From positions 1 through 64,000 of the forward strand of contig NZ_JBHUIZ010000018.1 of the NCBI RefSeq assembly GCF_042683165.1: DNA of 64,000 bases, read 5' to 3'. Positions 1 through 8,301 of the stretch are shown piece after piece. The translations under genes were made by a program, and so were the position numbers. The notes under the pieces were generated by a model, which did not search any database, was not told the origin of the DNA, and was given only the letters and a program-made list of their open reading frames with translations. Each line of letters opens with the position of its first letter. Within the stretch, counting starts at the first letter, position 1. This DNA comes from Tigheibacillus halophilus (GTDB lineage: Bacteria > Bacillota > Bacilli > Bacillales > Amphibacillaceae).

Positions 1-172
1 TATATCTGCGGATTCAGGAATTGGAATCCAAGTGGGAAGGCGGCCATATACAGAACTGGGCAATGGTCATGAACTAGTTTCTCGTTCACGATCATTTAAA
101 AGATAGGGTTTTAAAATACCTGGAGTAGGTTGGGACTTACACACTTAATTTGACAAACCCGAAACGCATTAA
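1..172 (+). repeat. ICE remnant, repeated at 17596-17718
   Basis: The first ~105 bases read as the tail of a protein (…LRIQELESKWEGG…, stop near 104) directly upstream of the Orf21-like gene. A diverged copy of the same stretch, including the ACTTACACACTT and GACAAACCC segments at the start of the coupling-protein gene, lies at 17596-17718. I do not recognise the upstream protein family. The similarity was judged by eye. Confidence 0.6.
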
Positions 173-1478
173 GGAAAAAGATGCTTCCCTCGTCTTTCAA
201 TTTATATTCTTTGGATTGTCTGCTCTATGGCTCGTTTCCTTTATCCCTTTTCATCTGTCATTTTTACTTTCTACAACGTGGCAGCTTGATTTATTTCAAG
301 CACACTTTATGAGTACGTATGGATTGGTGTCACTAGTGATTAGCCTAGTGATGGTAGCTTGCTGTTCTTTTCTCTATTATCGTTATCGATATGATCGTAT
401 AAAACCGATTATTCATCGTCAGAAACTAGCCAAAATGATCTTGGAAAACGGTTGGTATGAAACGAAACAGGTACAATCAAGTAGTTTCTTTGAAGACATA
501 CCAAATGGAAAAGCAAAAGAAAAAATCAGTTACTTTCCTAAAATGTACTATCGGCTTGAAAAAGGATTGCTTCATATTCAAACAGAAATAACACTCGGAA
601 AATATCAAGAGCAATTACTCAACTTAGAAAAGAAATTAGAAAGTGGTCTGTATTGTGAATTAGTATCAAAAGAGTTACACGATTCCTATGTGGAGTATGT
701 GCTTTTCTATGACATGATTGCGAACCGTATTTCGATTGATGAAGTCAACGCACAAAATGGTAGTTTAAAGCTCATGGATTCGATGTATTGGGAATACGAT
801 AAACTTCCGCATATGTTGATTGCTGGTGGGACAGGCGGTGGAAAGACATATTTTATTCTCACGCTGATTGAAGCGTTATTAAAAACAGATGCGAAATTGT
901 ATATCCTAGATCCAAAAAATGCAGACTTAGCCGATCTGGCGACTGTTATGCCTGATGTGTATTATAAAAAGGAAGATATGATAACATGTATTGACCAATT
1001 TTATGCTGATATGATGGCTCGTAGTGAAGAAATGAAACAGATGGCAGGCTATAAAACTGGGGAAAACTATGCTTATTTAGGCTTATCTCCTCACTTTCTA
1101 GTTTTTGACGAGTACGTAGCATTTATGGAAATGCTTACTTCTAAGGAAAATACCCTAGTCTTAACCAAACTGAAACAGATTGTCATGTTAGGACGTCAAG
1201 CAGGCTTCTTTCTCATCCTCGCCTGTCAACGACCAGACGCAAAATATCTTGGGGATGGAATTCGAGATCAGTTTAATTTTCGAGTCGCTTTAGGTCGTAT
1301 GAGTGAGCTCGGGTACGGCATGATGTTTGGCAGCGATGTACAAAAACAGTTTTTCTTAAAACAGATTAAAGGGCGGGGCTATGTCGATAAAGGGGATAAT
1401 ATCATTTCTGAATTTTACACACTACTTGTCCCGAAAGAACATGACTTCTTAAATGAAATTGCTAAACTAGCCCAATAA
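150..1478 (+). CDS. Tn916 Orf21-like coupling ATPase (TcpA, FtsK/SpoIIIE family)
   Basis: This is the coupling protein of a Tn916/ICEBs1-type conjugative element. It is a membrane-anchored hexameric ATPase that brings the nicked element DNA to the mating channel. Two hydrophobic segments occupy about residues 15-75. The FtsK motor follows, with Walker A GGTGGGKT near residue 225, LYILDPKNADLADL, a Walker B region at FLVFDEYVAF, and ILACQRPDAKYLGDGIRDQ. From memory, long blocks match Tn916 Orf21 closely, and 442 aa is near the family length. The start is TTG at 150. The gene is followed by the oriT-like repeat and the relaxase, the Tn916 order. No channel genes remain downstream, so conjugation from this copy is unlikely. 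Confidence 0.93.
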   Translation: MTNPKRIKEKDASLVFQFIFFGLSALWLVSFIPFHLSFLLSTTWQLDLFQAHFMSTYGLVSLVISLVMVACCSFLYYRYRYDRIKPIIHRQKLAKMILENGWYETKQVQSSSFFEDIPNGKAKEKISYFPKMYYRLEKGLLHIQTEITLGKYQEQLLNLEKKLESGLYCELVSKELHDSYVEYVLFYDMIANRISIDEVNAQNGSLKLMDSMYWEYDKLPHMLIAGGTGGGKTYFILTLIEALLKTDAKLYILDPKNADLADLATVMPDVYYKKEDMITCIDQFYADMMARSEEMKQMAGYKTGENYAYLGLSPHFLVFDEYVAFMEMLTSKENTLVLTKLKQIVMLGRQAGFFLILACQRPDAKYLGDGIRDQFNFRVALGRMSELGYGMMFGSDVQKQFFLKQIKGRGYVDKGDNIISEFYTLLVPKEHDFLNEIAKLAQ

Positions 1479-1522
1479 AGGCTGCACAGTGCGGCGGCGT
1501 GCGAAGCGAAAGCCACGCCTTA

Positions 1523-1546
1523 ACCCCCCATTTCTAACAGGGGGGT
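1523..1546 (+). other. oriT: oriT-like inverted repeat
   Basis: ACCCCCC and GGGGGGT form a perfect 7-bp inverted repeat separated by ten bases that include TCTAACA. It sits between the orf21 and orf20 homologues. Tn916 and ICEBs1 carry their origin of transfer in a C-run/TAACA/G-run repeat of this kind next to the relaxase gene. The match is to remembered sequence; nicking is inferred. Confidence 0.75.
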
Positions 1547-1618
1547 AGAAAAACAATAAGAAACTGTTCCAAAAGCCATTAACACCTGATAGCACAACGG
1601 TTTGGAGTATATAAAGAA

Positions 1619-1655
1619 GATGTCAGCTTTTAACCTTTAGTTGACATCTTTTTTT
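1619..1655 (+). terminator. Hairpin with T-run before relaxase gene
   Basis: GATGTCA (1619) pairs with TGACATC (1642) and seven Ts follow. It ends only 6 bp before the relaxase ribosome binding site GGAGGA (1661), so it may act as a leader attenuator for the relaxase gene as well as closing the orf21 transcript. Confidence 0.7.
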
Positions 1656-1672
1656 AGTTTGGAGGAATGCAC

Positions 1673-2860
1673 ATGAATAAAGTACCTTGGTATCAACAAT
1701 TAAAAGAAAAACGATTGGCATATGGAGTATCGCAAAACAAATTAGCGGTACATGTAGGAATTTCAAGGCAATATATTAGTGAGATTGAAACAGGAAAAAT
1801 TATACCGACGCAAACCTTACAACAAGCGATGTTCAATATTTTAGAACAATTTAATCCCGAAGCCCCTTTGGAAATTTTATTTGATTACGTGCGAATACGT
1901 TTTTTAACAACGAACCCGAAGCCGGTTATTGAAGAAATTTTACGATTGAAAATGGAGTATATAATCCATGAGGATTATGCGTTTTATTCTTACATGGAAC
2001 AATATGTTTTTGGTGACATTGTCGTTATGGTTTCGCCAGATGAAGATAAAGGTTGTTTACTTGAACTGAAAGGAAAAGGATGTAGACAATTTGAAAATTT
2101 TCTACTAGCTCAACAACGTACATGGTTTGATTTTTTTATGGATGTATTCCGTGTGAATGGTGTATTTAAACGAGTTGATCTAGTAATCAATGATAAAACA
2201 GGCATATTGGATATTCCATTTCTAACGAACAAATGTAGAAATGAAGAATGTATCTCCGTTTTTCGTAGCTTTAAAAGTTATCGTTCTGGCGAATTGGTTC
2301 ATGGAGAAGAAAAACGTGATATGGGAAATACACTGTATATTGGTTCCTTGAAGAGTGACGTGTATTTTTGTGTGTATGAAAAAGATTACGAACAATACGT
2401 GAAACACGACGCATCACTTGAAGATACAGACATTAAAAATCGTTTTGAAATTCGATTAAAAAATGATCGTGCGTATCATGCGGTTGTTGATTTAATGACC
2501 TATGAAGATGCGGGTCGAACAGCTTTTTCTATTATTAACCGATATATTCGATTTGTCGATAAAGACGACAAAAAACGTCGAAGCAGTTGGCCAATGAATG
2601 CGGAGTGGCAACGTTTTTTAGAATTAGGTGAAAACAGAAAAATTTATTTAACAACAAAACCTGAACCTTACACATTCGATAAAACACTCAGATGGTTGGC
2701 TCGACAAGTGGCTCCTACTTGGAAACTGGCAACTAAACTAGATGAAATCAATCAAACAACCGTGATTAAAGATATGTTAGATCAAGCAAAATTAACCAAA
2801 CGCCATCAACAATTATTGATGCAACAGGCACTTGAAACAAAAGAAGTCATTAAACGATAG
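1673..2860 (+). CDS. Tn916 Orf20-like relaxase, MobT family (Rep_trans)
   Basis: This enzyme nicks oriT and pilots the strand in Tn916/ICEBs1-type transfer, and also supports rolling-circle replication of the element. An N-terminal HTH (residues ~15-65, KRLAYGVSQNKLAVHVGIS) recognises DNA. The rest is a Rep_trans initiator domain containing FEIRLKNDRAYHAV and NRYIRFVDKDD. The protein is about 395 aa, as for Tn916 Orf20. ATG 1673 was chosen over ATG 1667 because GGAGGA ends at 1666. The frame is intact. The enzyme could still mobilise this oriT, or plasmids, if a helper element supplied a channel (inference). Confidence 0.92.
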   Translation: MNKVPWYQQLKEKRLAYGVSQNKLAVHVGISRQYISEIETGKIIPTQTLQQAMFNILEQFNPEAPLEILFDYVRIRFLTTNPKPVIEEILRLKMEYIIHEDYAFYSYMEQYVFGDIVVMVSPDEDKGCLLELKGKGCRQFENFLLAQQRTWFDFFMDVFRVNGVFKRVDLVINDKTGILDIPFLTNKCRNEECISVFRSFKSYRSGELVHGEEKRDMGNTLYIGSLKSDVYFCVYEKDYEQYVKHDASLEDTDIKNRFEIRLKNDRAYHAVVDLMTYEDAGRTAFSIINRYIRFVDKDDKKRRSSWPMNAEWQRFLELGENRKIYLTTKPEPYTFDKTLRWLARQVAPTWKLATKLDEINQTTVIKDMLDQAKLTKRHQQLLMQQALETKEVIKR

Positions 2861-2874
2861 ATTGGAGATTTCCT

Positions 2875-2964
2875 ATGAAACTACTAAAATACATTTTACT
2901 TACAATTATAGTTGGTATTATTTTATGGTTTATCGAATGCATGCGTCAAGTGACAAAATATTAG
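2875..2964 (+). CDS. Small single-pass membrane peptide (29 aa)
   Basis: A 29-codon frame lies 14 bp after the relaxase gene with GGAGATTT upstream. It begins MKLLKYILLTIIVGIILWF, one hydrophobic helix, and ends in a basic tail. Its place between the orf20 and orf19 homologues suggests a small ICE membrane protein. No family assignment is made. Confidence 0.55.
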   Translation: MKLLKYILLTIIVGIILWFIECMRQVTKY

Positions 2965-2986
2965 AATACGAAAGGAGAAATGAATA

Positions 2987-3208
2987 ATGAACTTTGGGCA
3001 AAATTTGTACAATTGGTTTTTAAGTAATGCGCAGTCTTTGGTATTAATGGCGATTGTAGTAATCGGTATTTATTTAGGCTTTAAACGTGAGTTTTCTAAA
3101 CTGATTGGATTTTTAATTGTTGCGTTGGTTGCAGTAGGATTGGTCTTTAATGCAAGTGGAGTGAAAGATGTATTGTTAAGCTTGTTTAATAGGATTATAG
3201 GTGCCTAG
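2987..3208 (+). CDS. Tn916 Orf19-like (TcpD family) membrane protein
   Basis: 73 aa with two membrane helices (QSLVLMAIVVIGIYLGF and LIGFLIVALVAVGLVF) separated by a short basic loop. It starts at ATG 2987 after AAAGGAG. Length, topology and position after the relaxase match the small orf19 product of Tn916-like elements, counted with conjugation-channel accessory proteins. In Tn916 ardA and the channel genes would follow; here they are replaced by 3445-5230. Confidence 0.75.
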   Translation: MNFGQNLYNWFLSNAQSLVLMAIVVIGIYLGFKREFSKLIGFLIVALVAVGLVFNASGVKDVLLSLFNRIIGA

Positions 3209-3444
3209 ATGTTGTAATTTATAGATATTATTACGTATAATTGAATTGTATCTAAAAGATTACAGCATTAATTATGTAGCTAATATAACCAGTAAATTTA
3301 GATGAGAATTATATTAATAAACCAAACCGTTCCGTTCTATAATATAGTTAGCAAGTTTTGTACCTTGATATTCAGCATTTTTATTTAGGTAAGAAAGTCC
3401 TATGATTTTAGTAGATAGAGAGATTATTTGCAGGAGTCGATATA
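3209..3444. other. Intergenic, AT-rich
   Basis: No gene is seen. This is where the ICE backbone stops and cargo begins. GCAGGAG near 3430 serves as the ribosome binding site of the next gene. Confidence 0.5.
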
Positions 3445-5082
3445 ATGTCAAACTATGTAATTGGAAAAAATGCAGTTTCAGCTGTAGAACATGCTTCGAT
3501 GATTAGTGGTTTACTCATGCCTGAAATACCAGTGGGTGATACCTATCCTTCTTGGGATGGAGAGATAATAGTTTATAATTCAGAATATTCCAGAAATAAT
3601 CGAGCAAAAGATGATATTATTGGTAGAGTACCAGTCCAAGTAAAAGGAACACATGTAAAACATTTTAGTGAGGGAACACGTCCCTATAATATCGAAATAA
3701 CGGATTTAAGGAATTATTCGAATGAAGCTGGTGCATTTTTCTTAATTGTTGAAATGACAGACTTCTATGATGTTAATAAAACTAAGATTTTTTATGCCGA
3801 ATTATTAAAATACGATATAGAAAAATTAATCAAAGGGAAAGAACATCAGAAAACGATAAGCCATACATTTCAAGAATTACGGAGAGATAAATTGTATTCA
3901 TTATGCAGACATTTTTTATTTCATCGTAAAGAACAAGGGTATAAATTAATGACATTGGATGGAAAAACTGAATATGATGAATATATTTTTACCATTATAG
4001 GTAACAAGAAATCGGATTTAGATTTTTATTTATTTGATTCTGGAACTTTTATCTATGGTAAAAGTAAACACACGAATCTGAAAGTTCCTATAGATAGATT
4101 TAAAGCAGATATTAAAATTGAACAAGAGGAATTCAATATTGGAACAAGAGATAAAGTCTTTTATGATAAGTTTTATCGAGAAAAAACAAAAGATAACCAA
4201 AAAATTAAATTTGGTAAAAGCTTTACAATGGTTTTGTCAGGTAATAAGCTTGATATTAATTTTGCTGAATCAGGTAGCATTAGAGAAAGAATAAAAGACT
4301 GTGAATTTTTTGTTGAAATTGCAAAAGCAGGAAAAATTTATTTGAATCATACAGAAGTATCGTTAAACTTCGAAGAGGATGTCTATAACAATATTTTAGC
4401 ACCCATGCCTAACTATATTAAAAAACTTAATGAAATATTGTGGGTCTTAAATTATTTAGGAGTGGAACCTAATGTAGACTTTGATACACTCAAGAAAGAT
4501 TTGAAACAAATAAGCTTTTTGATAGATGTCATAATCAACAAGAACGTAGAAGCAAATAAAATAACTGATAAACACCTACAGGTAGTGAGTGTTGGAAATT
4601 ATAAATTTATTCTTTCAAAGGGAGTTGGAGAACACGAGAATACTTTCTTCGATTTTTTTAATTATAATGAAATAAAGGAAAAGTATAGAATTCTAATTAG
4701 CCCAGATAAAACCTTCAAAAACTCAGTGGAACACAGTCCATATATACTTTTGAAACCAGAGGAGTTATATAAATACAGTAATTTAAAATTGGATTCAATA
4801 GAAAAAGCTTTAACAGATGTTGATTATACCAACAGTATAGCTCAGGATATATCTAATGAATTTCTATTAAATACTTTATTGTATTTAGACAGTAACGAAA
4901 ACAATAAAAGAAAAGAAATTTTAACAATGATCGCAAACACGTTTGATTATATTTATGAACAAACTGATGAAACTATGTTTTTAATAAATAAAATGCAGGT
5001 AATTTTCAGGAAGAGAGAGTTAACTGAAGAAGAAATCATGAAAATTACTGAAATAAAAGTTACAAATATAGATTATAGATGA
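3445..5082 (+). CDS. DUF4365-domain protein, probable nuclease-like cargo
   Basis: The N-terminal ~150 residues fit DUF4365, a PD-(D/E)xK-like fold. SWDGEIIVYNSEYS and GRVPVQVKGT supply the acidic residue and the QVK motif expected of the active site. The remaining ~400 residues are Lys/Asn-rich and unassigned. The gene is AT-richer than its neighbours and sits where an ICE usually carries cargo. DUF4365 proteins often occur in mobile and defence contexts, but no partner gene is present, so a defence role is only a hypothesis. The frame stops at 5082, while the next frame continues at once with plausible sequence to 5230. Confidence 0.7.
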   Translation: MSNYVIGKNAVSAVEHASMISGLLMPEIPVGDTYPSWDGEIIVYNSEYSRNNRAKDDIIGRVPVQVKGTHVKHFSEGTRPYNIEITDLRNYSNEAGAFFLIVEMTDFYDVNKTKIFYAELLKYDIEKLIKGKEHQKTISHTFQELRRDKLYSLCRHFLFHRKEQGYKLMTLDGKTEYDEYIFTIIGNKKSDLDFYLFDSGTFIYGKSKHTNLKVPIDRFKADIKIEQEEFNIGTRDKVFYDKFYREKTKDNQKIKFGKSFTMVLSGNKLDINFAESGSIRERIKDCEFFVEIAKAGKIYLNHTEVSLNFEEDVYNNILAPMPNYIKKLNEILWVLNYLGVEPNVDFDTLKKDLKQISFLIDVIINKNVEANKITDKHLQVVSVGNYKFILSKGVGEHENTFFDFFNYNEIKEKYRILISPDKTFKNSVEHSPYILLKPEELYKYSNLKLDSIEKALTDVDYTNSIAQDISNEFLLNTLLYLDSNENNKRKEILTMIANTFDYIYEQTDETMFLINKMQVIFRKRELTEEEIMKITEIKVTNIDYR

Positions 5083-5230
5083 TGTAACGATTTTATGTGC
5101 CTTAGACATATTACTAGGTAATCACAACGAATTTAAGTATCGTTTTAATAAGTTATCAGAAAAAGATAAAACCTTGATAAAAGACTACCCAATTTATAAT
5201 TTAATAAAAAATAAGATTGAAAAGCAATAG
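5083..5230 (+). pseudogene. Out-of-frame C-terminal tail of the DUF4365 gene
   Basis: From 5081 the +1 frame reads DDVTILCALDILLGN… KLSEKDKTLIKDYPIYNL to a stop at 5228-5230. It has no start codon or ribosome binding site of its own. The composition and the …F.KLSE…PIYNL ending look like the natural end of the preceding protein. A one-base change around 5070-5082 would join them. It could be a real mutation or a sequencing error. Confidence 0.6.
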
Positions 5231-5431
5231 TTTTTCTTTATAATTGTTTGCAGCATAAGTAACACTAAATTGGATCTATGTCAATAAATTGGACACACGA
5301 AATGTTGAAAATCCTAAAACTGCTACCGCGCGTTGCTTGCTGTCCATTCAGTTGGCGTAAGGGTATTCACCCTAACGTCACCTGAGAGGATGTTGAATTC
5401 CCTTCATGCAGTTGATTTTAGCCGTTGAATC

Positions 5432-6105
5432 TACATTTTTTCATACTGTAACGGCGACATATAACCAATAGCTGAATGAATCCGCTTGAAATTATAAAAG
5501 GTCATAATATAGGCGAATATACTCGTTTAGCTTCAGCGCGTGTTTGAAACTTCTCGTGAAATATTAGTTCCTTTTTAATTATGCTATGAATCGATTCGAT
5601 ACAGGCGTTGTCATAACAGTTTCCTTTCCTGCTCATACTCGTGGTGATTTTATAGTCTTGTAGAATTGCTTGATAATCAGTTGCGGCGTATTGGCTGCCT
5701 CGATCAGAATAATGATCAGCCCTTCGTTTGGCAGCTGTTGATTAATAGCCCTCTTTAAAGCCGTGATTGTCAGTTCCTTTGTCATTCGATGACTCATTTC
5801 CCACCCGATGATTCTTCTTGAAAACAGGTCCATTACAGTGGCNNNNNNNNNNNNNNNACTGTCTTTTGCGACACATTCCAGCCATTCTCATTTAGTATTC
5901 TAGTGATTTTCGGACTTCCATATCTTTTCTCAGATTCAACAAATATTCGTTTGACCTGTGCTGCAAGCTTTTTCTTTCGCTTTTTTCGTTTGGACTGGGG
6001 TCGATCCCTCCAATGGTAATACCCACTTTTGGACACTCCCAACACCTGACACATCCTCGCTACACGAAACTCGTGGCGGTGTTTTTCAATGAAGTCATAA
6101 ATCAC
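5432..6105 (-). pseudogene. IS3-family transposase orfB (DDE integrase), frameshifted
   Basis: The N-terminal part reads MIYDFIEKHRHEFRVARMCQ and VSKSGYYHWRDR, the usual HTH_21 region. The rve domain follows with YGSPKI, MDLFSRRIIGWEMS, SDRGSQYAA and NACIESIHSIIKKEL. It cannot be read through. Fifteen Ns interrupt it at 5843-5857, one base is missing before SDRGSQ (~5720), and the frame shifts again before FYNFKRIHSAIGYMSP (~5500). The Ns hide about five codons near the first catalytic Asp. Confidence 0.9.
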
Positions 6106-6389
6106 TTCTGGTTTTTTGCGAAGATGCCCATAGCCTTTTTTAAAATAGCTACTTCCTCTTCCAAATCACGAATTCGTTTGTCCTTTTCATATTCTGCTTT
6201 ATCATTCGGGCTTCGGTTTCCACTGCCTACAAAACCATCTCCCTGCTCCACTTTATATTTTGCAACCCATTTGTGCAATGTCTGATGCACCAAATCCAAT
6301 TCCCTTGCGACTTCCGCAACCTTCTTGCCGTCTTCCACTACCAATTTGACAGCATATAGTTTAAACTATTTATCGTAACCTTTAGTCAT
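6102..6389 (-). pseudogene. IS3-family orfA (HTH_Tnp_1), premature stop
   Basis: The natural start is the ATG at 6389, reading MTKGYDK followed by TAG at codon 8 and then FKLYAVKLVVEDGKKVAEVA… . The normal reading would have Glu at the stop. A helix-turn-helix (VAEVARELDLVHQTLHKWV) and a leucine-zipper-like segment (IRDLEEEVAILKKAMGIF) follow. The end overlaps orfB by 4 bp, where IS3 elements use a programmed frameshift. Confidence 0.9.
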
Positions 6390-6481
6390 TTTGGACACTC
6401 CCAGAAATTATTATTTACAGTATAAAAATCTCCATTCTCTGTGTCCAATTATTAGATTAGCATCACTATTTAGCAGCCCTC

Positions 6482-6676
6482 TTTATTGACGTAACGCATC
6501 AAAGTAATGGGTATGGAAAAGAACTGTTGAATTTTGTAAAGAAACAAAGAGATGTAATTCAACTGAAAGTATATAAGGAAAATGCACCCGCAGTAGGCTT
6601 TTATTTTAATAATGGCTTTGTATTAAAAGAAGAATTAAGAGATGAACAGACAAGAGTATTTAATGGAGTGGAATAA
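6482..6676 (+). pseudogene. GNAT acetyltransferase, C-terminal fragment
   Basis: About 64 codons without a start: …SNGYGKELLNFVKKQRDV… VYKENAPAVGFYFNNGF… . The G-x-G-K turn and ENxxAVxFYxxNGF are the acetyl-CoA loop and C-terminal signature of GNAT enzymes. The 5' half is missing at the IS3 edge, consistent with disruption by that element or a linked deletion. Confidence 0.8.
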
Positions 6677-7007
6677 AAACTAACATGTTTGTGCAACAAC
6701 GGGCCATTTTCTACAGTAATTATTTATCGTATTCAACGTATACAAACATAGAACTTTACGTGGAGAGGTGGGTATGATAGGCTTGATTGCCTGATGAAAC
6801 ACTGTTTCAGCCTTTCAAGACAAACCGTACCCACAGGGGCTTCACATCAATTTCTTAACCACTTAACTTCGCATTCATGTACACGATAATAAAAGGTGCA
6901 TTCTATCAACCTTTTTTCCATGTTACTGGAGATAATGGCCCTTTTGCGGAATAAGACTTCTAAGCGTATCCCCCCGCTTTAACTTACAAATGCGTGGTCT
7001 AACTCCA
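6677..7007. other. Intergenic debris
   Basis: No supportable gene. GTGGGTA (near 6770) and TACCCAC (near 6828) form a loose inverted repeat. The stretch ends at the left hairpin of the IS200 relic. Confidence 0.4.
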
Positions 7008-7439
7008 CCGTCTTTAGACGGTATAAGCTTTTAGCCTTCTCCTTCTATGTCTATACTAGTATATGAGGTGAAAGTATGGACGGATACAGAAAGAGTGGTC
7101 ATGCAGTTTATGATATCAAGTATCATGTAATATGGGTGACAAAATATAGATATAAGGTATTGCGAGGCCAAATTGCATAGAGAACAAGAGAGTTGATTAG
7201 GCAAGGCTGTGAGGTAAGGATAATTTTGCGCCACAGTTGGTTCGACAACAGATGAAATAATAAGAAATTATATAGCAAATCAATTCAATGAAGGTAAGGA
7301 TGAAATATTCAGGATTGAAGAATGAGTTTACTCAGTATTAGTGTGTGCTTCAGCATATGGACTTTGAGCAGGTCTTCAGCCTGTAAAGCGACTTTAGTCA
7401 TCGATATTTATGTCTAAATCCACCTGCTTTTGCAGGTGG
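7008..7439 (+). mobile_element. IS200/IS605-family relic
   Basis: CCGTC-TTTA-GACGG (7008-7021) and CCACCTGC-TTTT-GCAGGTGG (7420-7439) are foldback structures of the kind bound by Y1 transposases at IS200/IS605 ends. Between them is only a decayed, internally deleted tnpA; no tnpB is present. True ends lie slightly outside the hairpins. Confidence 0.75.
7076..7325 (+). pseudogene. tnpA: IS200 transposase tnpA (Y1), stop plus internal deletion
   Basis: It starts MDGYRKSGHAVYDIKYHVIW and VTKYRYKVLRGQIA, then TAG, then RTRELIRQ, the conserved N-terminus of IS200 transposases. The central half, including the HUH motif, is deleted. After a frame change the normal end resumes with FCATVGSTTDEIIRNYIANQ. 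No functional enzyme can be made. Confidence 0.88.
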
Positions 7440-7443
7440 TCGT

Positions 7444-7560
7444 TTAAGACTGTTCGGTAAATCTTTTGCTAATGCACCTTCATAGTAAATCTCAACTTCT
7501 GCTTTATCATCTGTATAGGTTAAGAGCGACAACGAAGGCACAGGAACGACTGGAAAAAAC
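7444..7560 (-). pseudogene. Unidentified protein fragment
   Basis: On the minus strand an open stretch reads …VPSLSLLTYTDDKAEVEIYY and EGALAKDLPNSL… with ordinary codon use but no start or stop. It is probably the truncated end of a gene lost when the IS200 element or the bce module arrived. No family is recognised. Confidence 0.3.
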
Positions 7561-7608
7561 TTTTTCTATAATATTGAAATGGCGATTCAAAATACACAGG
7601 AGGATGCA

Positions 7609-8301
7609 ATGTATAAACTATTAATCGTTGAAGATGAAATGAATATTGCGAATACATTAAAGAATCATTTTGAAAAATATAATTATGATTGCCATACTGT
7701 AGAGGACTTTAAAAGAGTCCTTGATATCTTCAATGAATTCCAACCGCACCTCGTCATAATGGATATTAATCTTCCAGCTTTTGATGGCTATTATTGGTCT
7801 CGAAAAATTAGGCAAGTATCAAATTGTCCCATTATGATACTTTCTGCCCGTATGAGTGAGTTAGATCAAGTTTATGGTATTGAAAATGGGGCAGATGATT
7901 TTATAATAAAACCTTTTTCAATGGATGTAGTTCTAGCAAAGGTAAAGGGACAAATTCGTCGAGTATATGGGGAATATGCGAAGGATTTGCAAACCCGAAT
8001 ATTGAAAGAGGGCAATACAACTTTAAATTTAGATACTGTTCGATTATTTACACCTGAACAAGAGACAACATTGACAATAAAGGAACTACAGTTATGCTCT
8101 GTACTTTTCGAATCATTCCCAAAAGTTGTGACAAGGCAGCAGTTGCTCGCAGCCATTTGGGATGATGAGACATTCGTTGAAGAAAATACATTAACAGTCA
8201 ATATTGTTCGATTACGCAAAAAATTAGAATCTATTCATTCATCATTGGAAATAATAACTATCCGAGGGATTGGCTATCAATTAGCGGTGAAAAGCTTATG
8301 A
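7609..8301 (+). CDS. BceR-like OmpR-family response regulator
   Basis: A two-component regulator for a peptide-antibiotic detoxification transporter. The receiver domain (residues 1-115) has the acidic pair in VEDEMN, phospho-acceptor Asp in LVIMDINLP, and the switch Lys in IIKPFS. A winged-helix Trans_reg_C domain occupies ~135-228 (TLTIKELQLCSVL… NTLTVNIVRLRKKLE). ATG 7609 was chosen because AGGAGG (7598-7603) sits 5 bp upstream; an upstream in-frame ATG at 7579 has no such site. 230 aa matches B. subtilis BceR. The gene overlaps the kinase by 4 bp. Confidence 0.92.
   Translation: MYKLLIVEDEMNIANTLKNHFEKYNYDCHTVEDFKRVLDIFNEFQPHLVIMDINLPAFDGYYWSRKIRQVSNCPIMILSARMSELDQVYGIENGADDFIIKPFSMDVVLAKVKGQIRRVYGEYAKDLQTRILKEGNTTLNLDTVRLFTPEQETTLTIKELQLCSVLFESFPKVVTRQQLLAAIWDDETFVEENTLTVNIVRLRKKLESIHSSLEIITIRGIGYQLAVKSL

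Larger units (their letters stand above)
5275..6450 (-). mobile_element. Degenerate IS3-family insertion sequence
   Basis: An orfA/orfB element on the minus strand. AATTGGACACA near 5287 and its inverse TGTGTCCAATT near 6440 mark approximate ends; exact tips and target duplication are uncertain. The element is dead: a stop in orfA, at least two frameshifts in orfB, and a run of Ns at 5843-5857. It separates the DUF4365 gene from a truncated acetyltransferase. Confidence 0.85.

Noticed and set aside
5843..5857. N-run as a biological feature
   Set aside because: It is an assembly gap inside the IS orfB.
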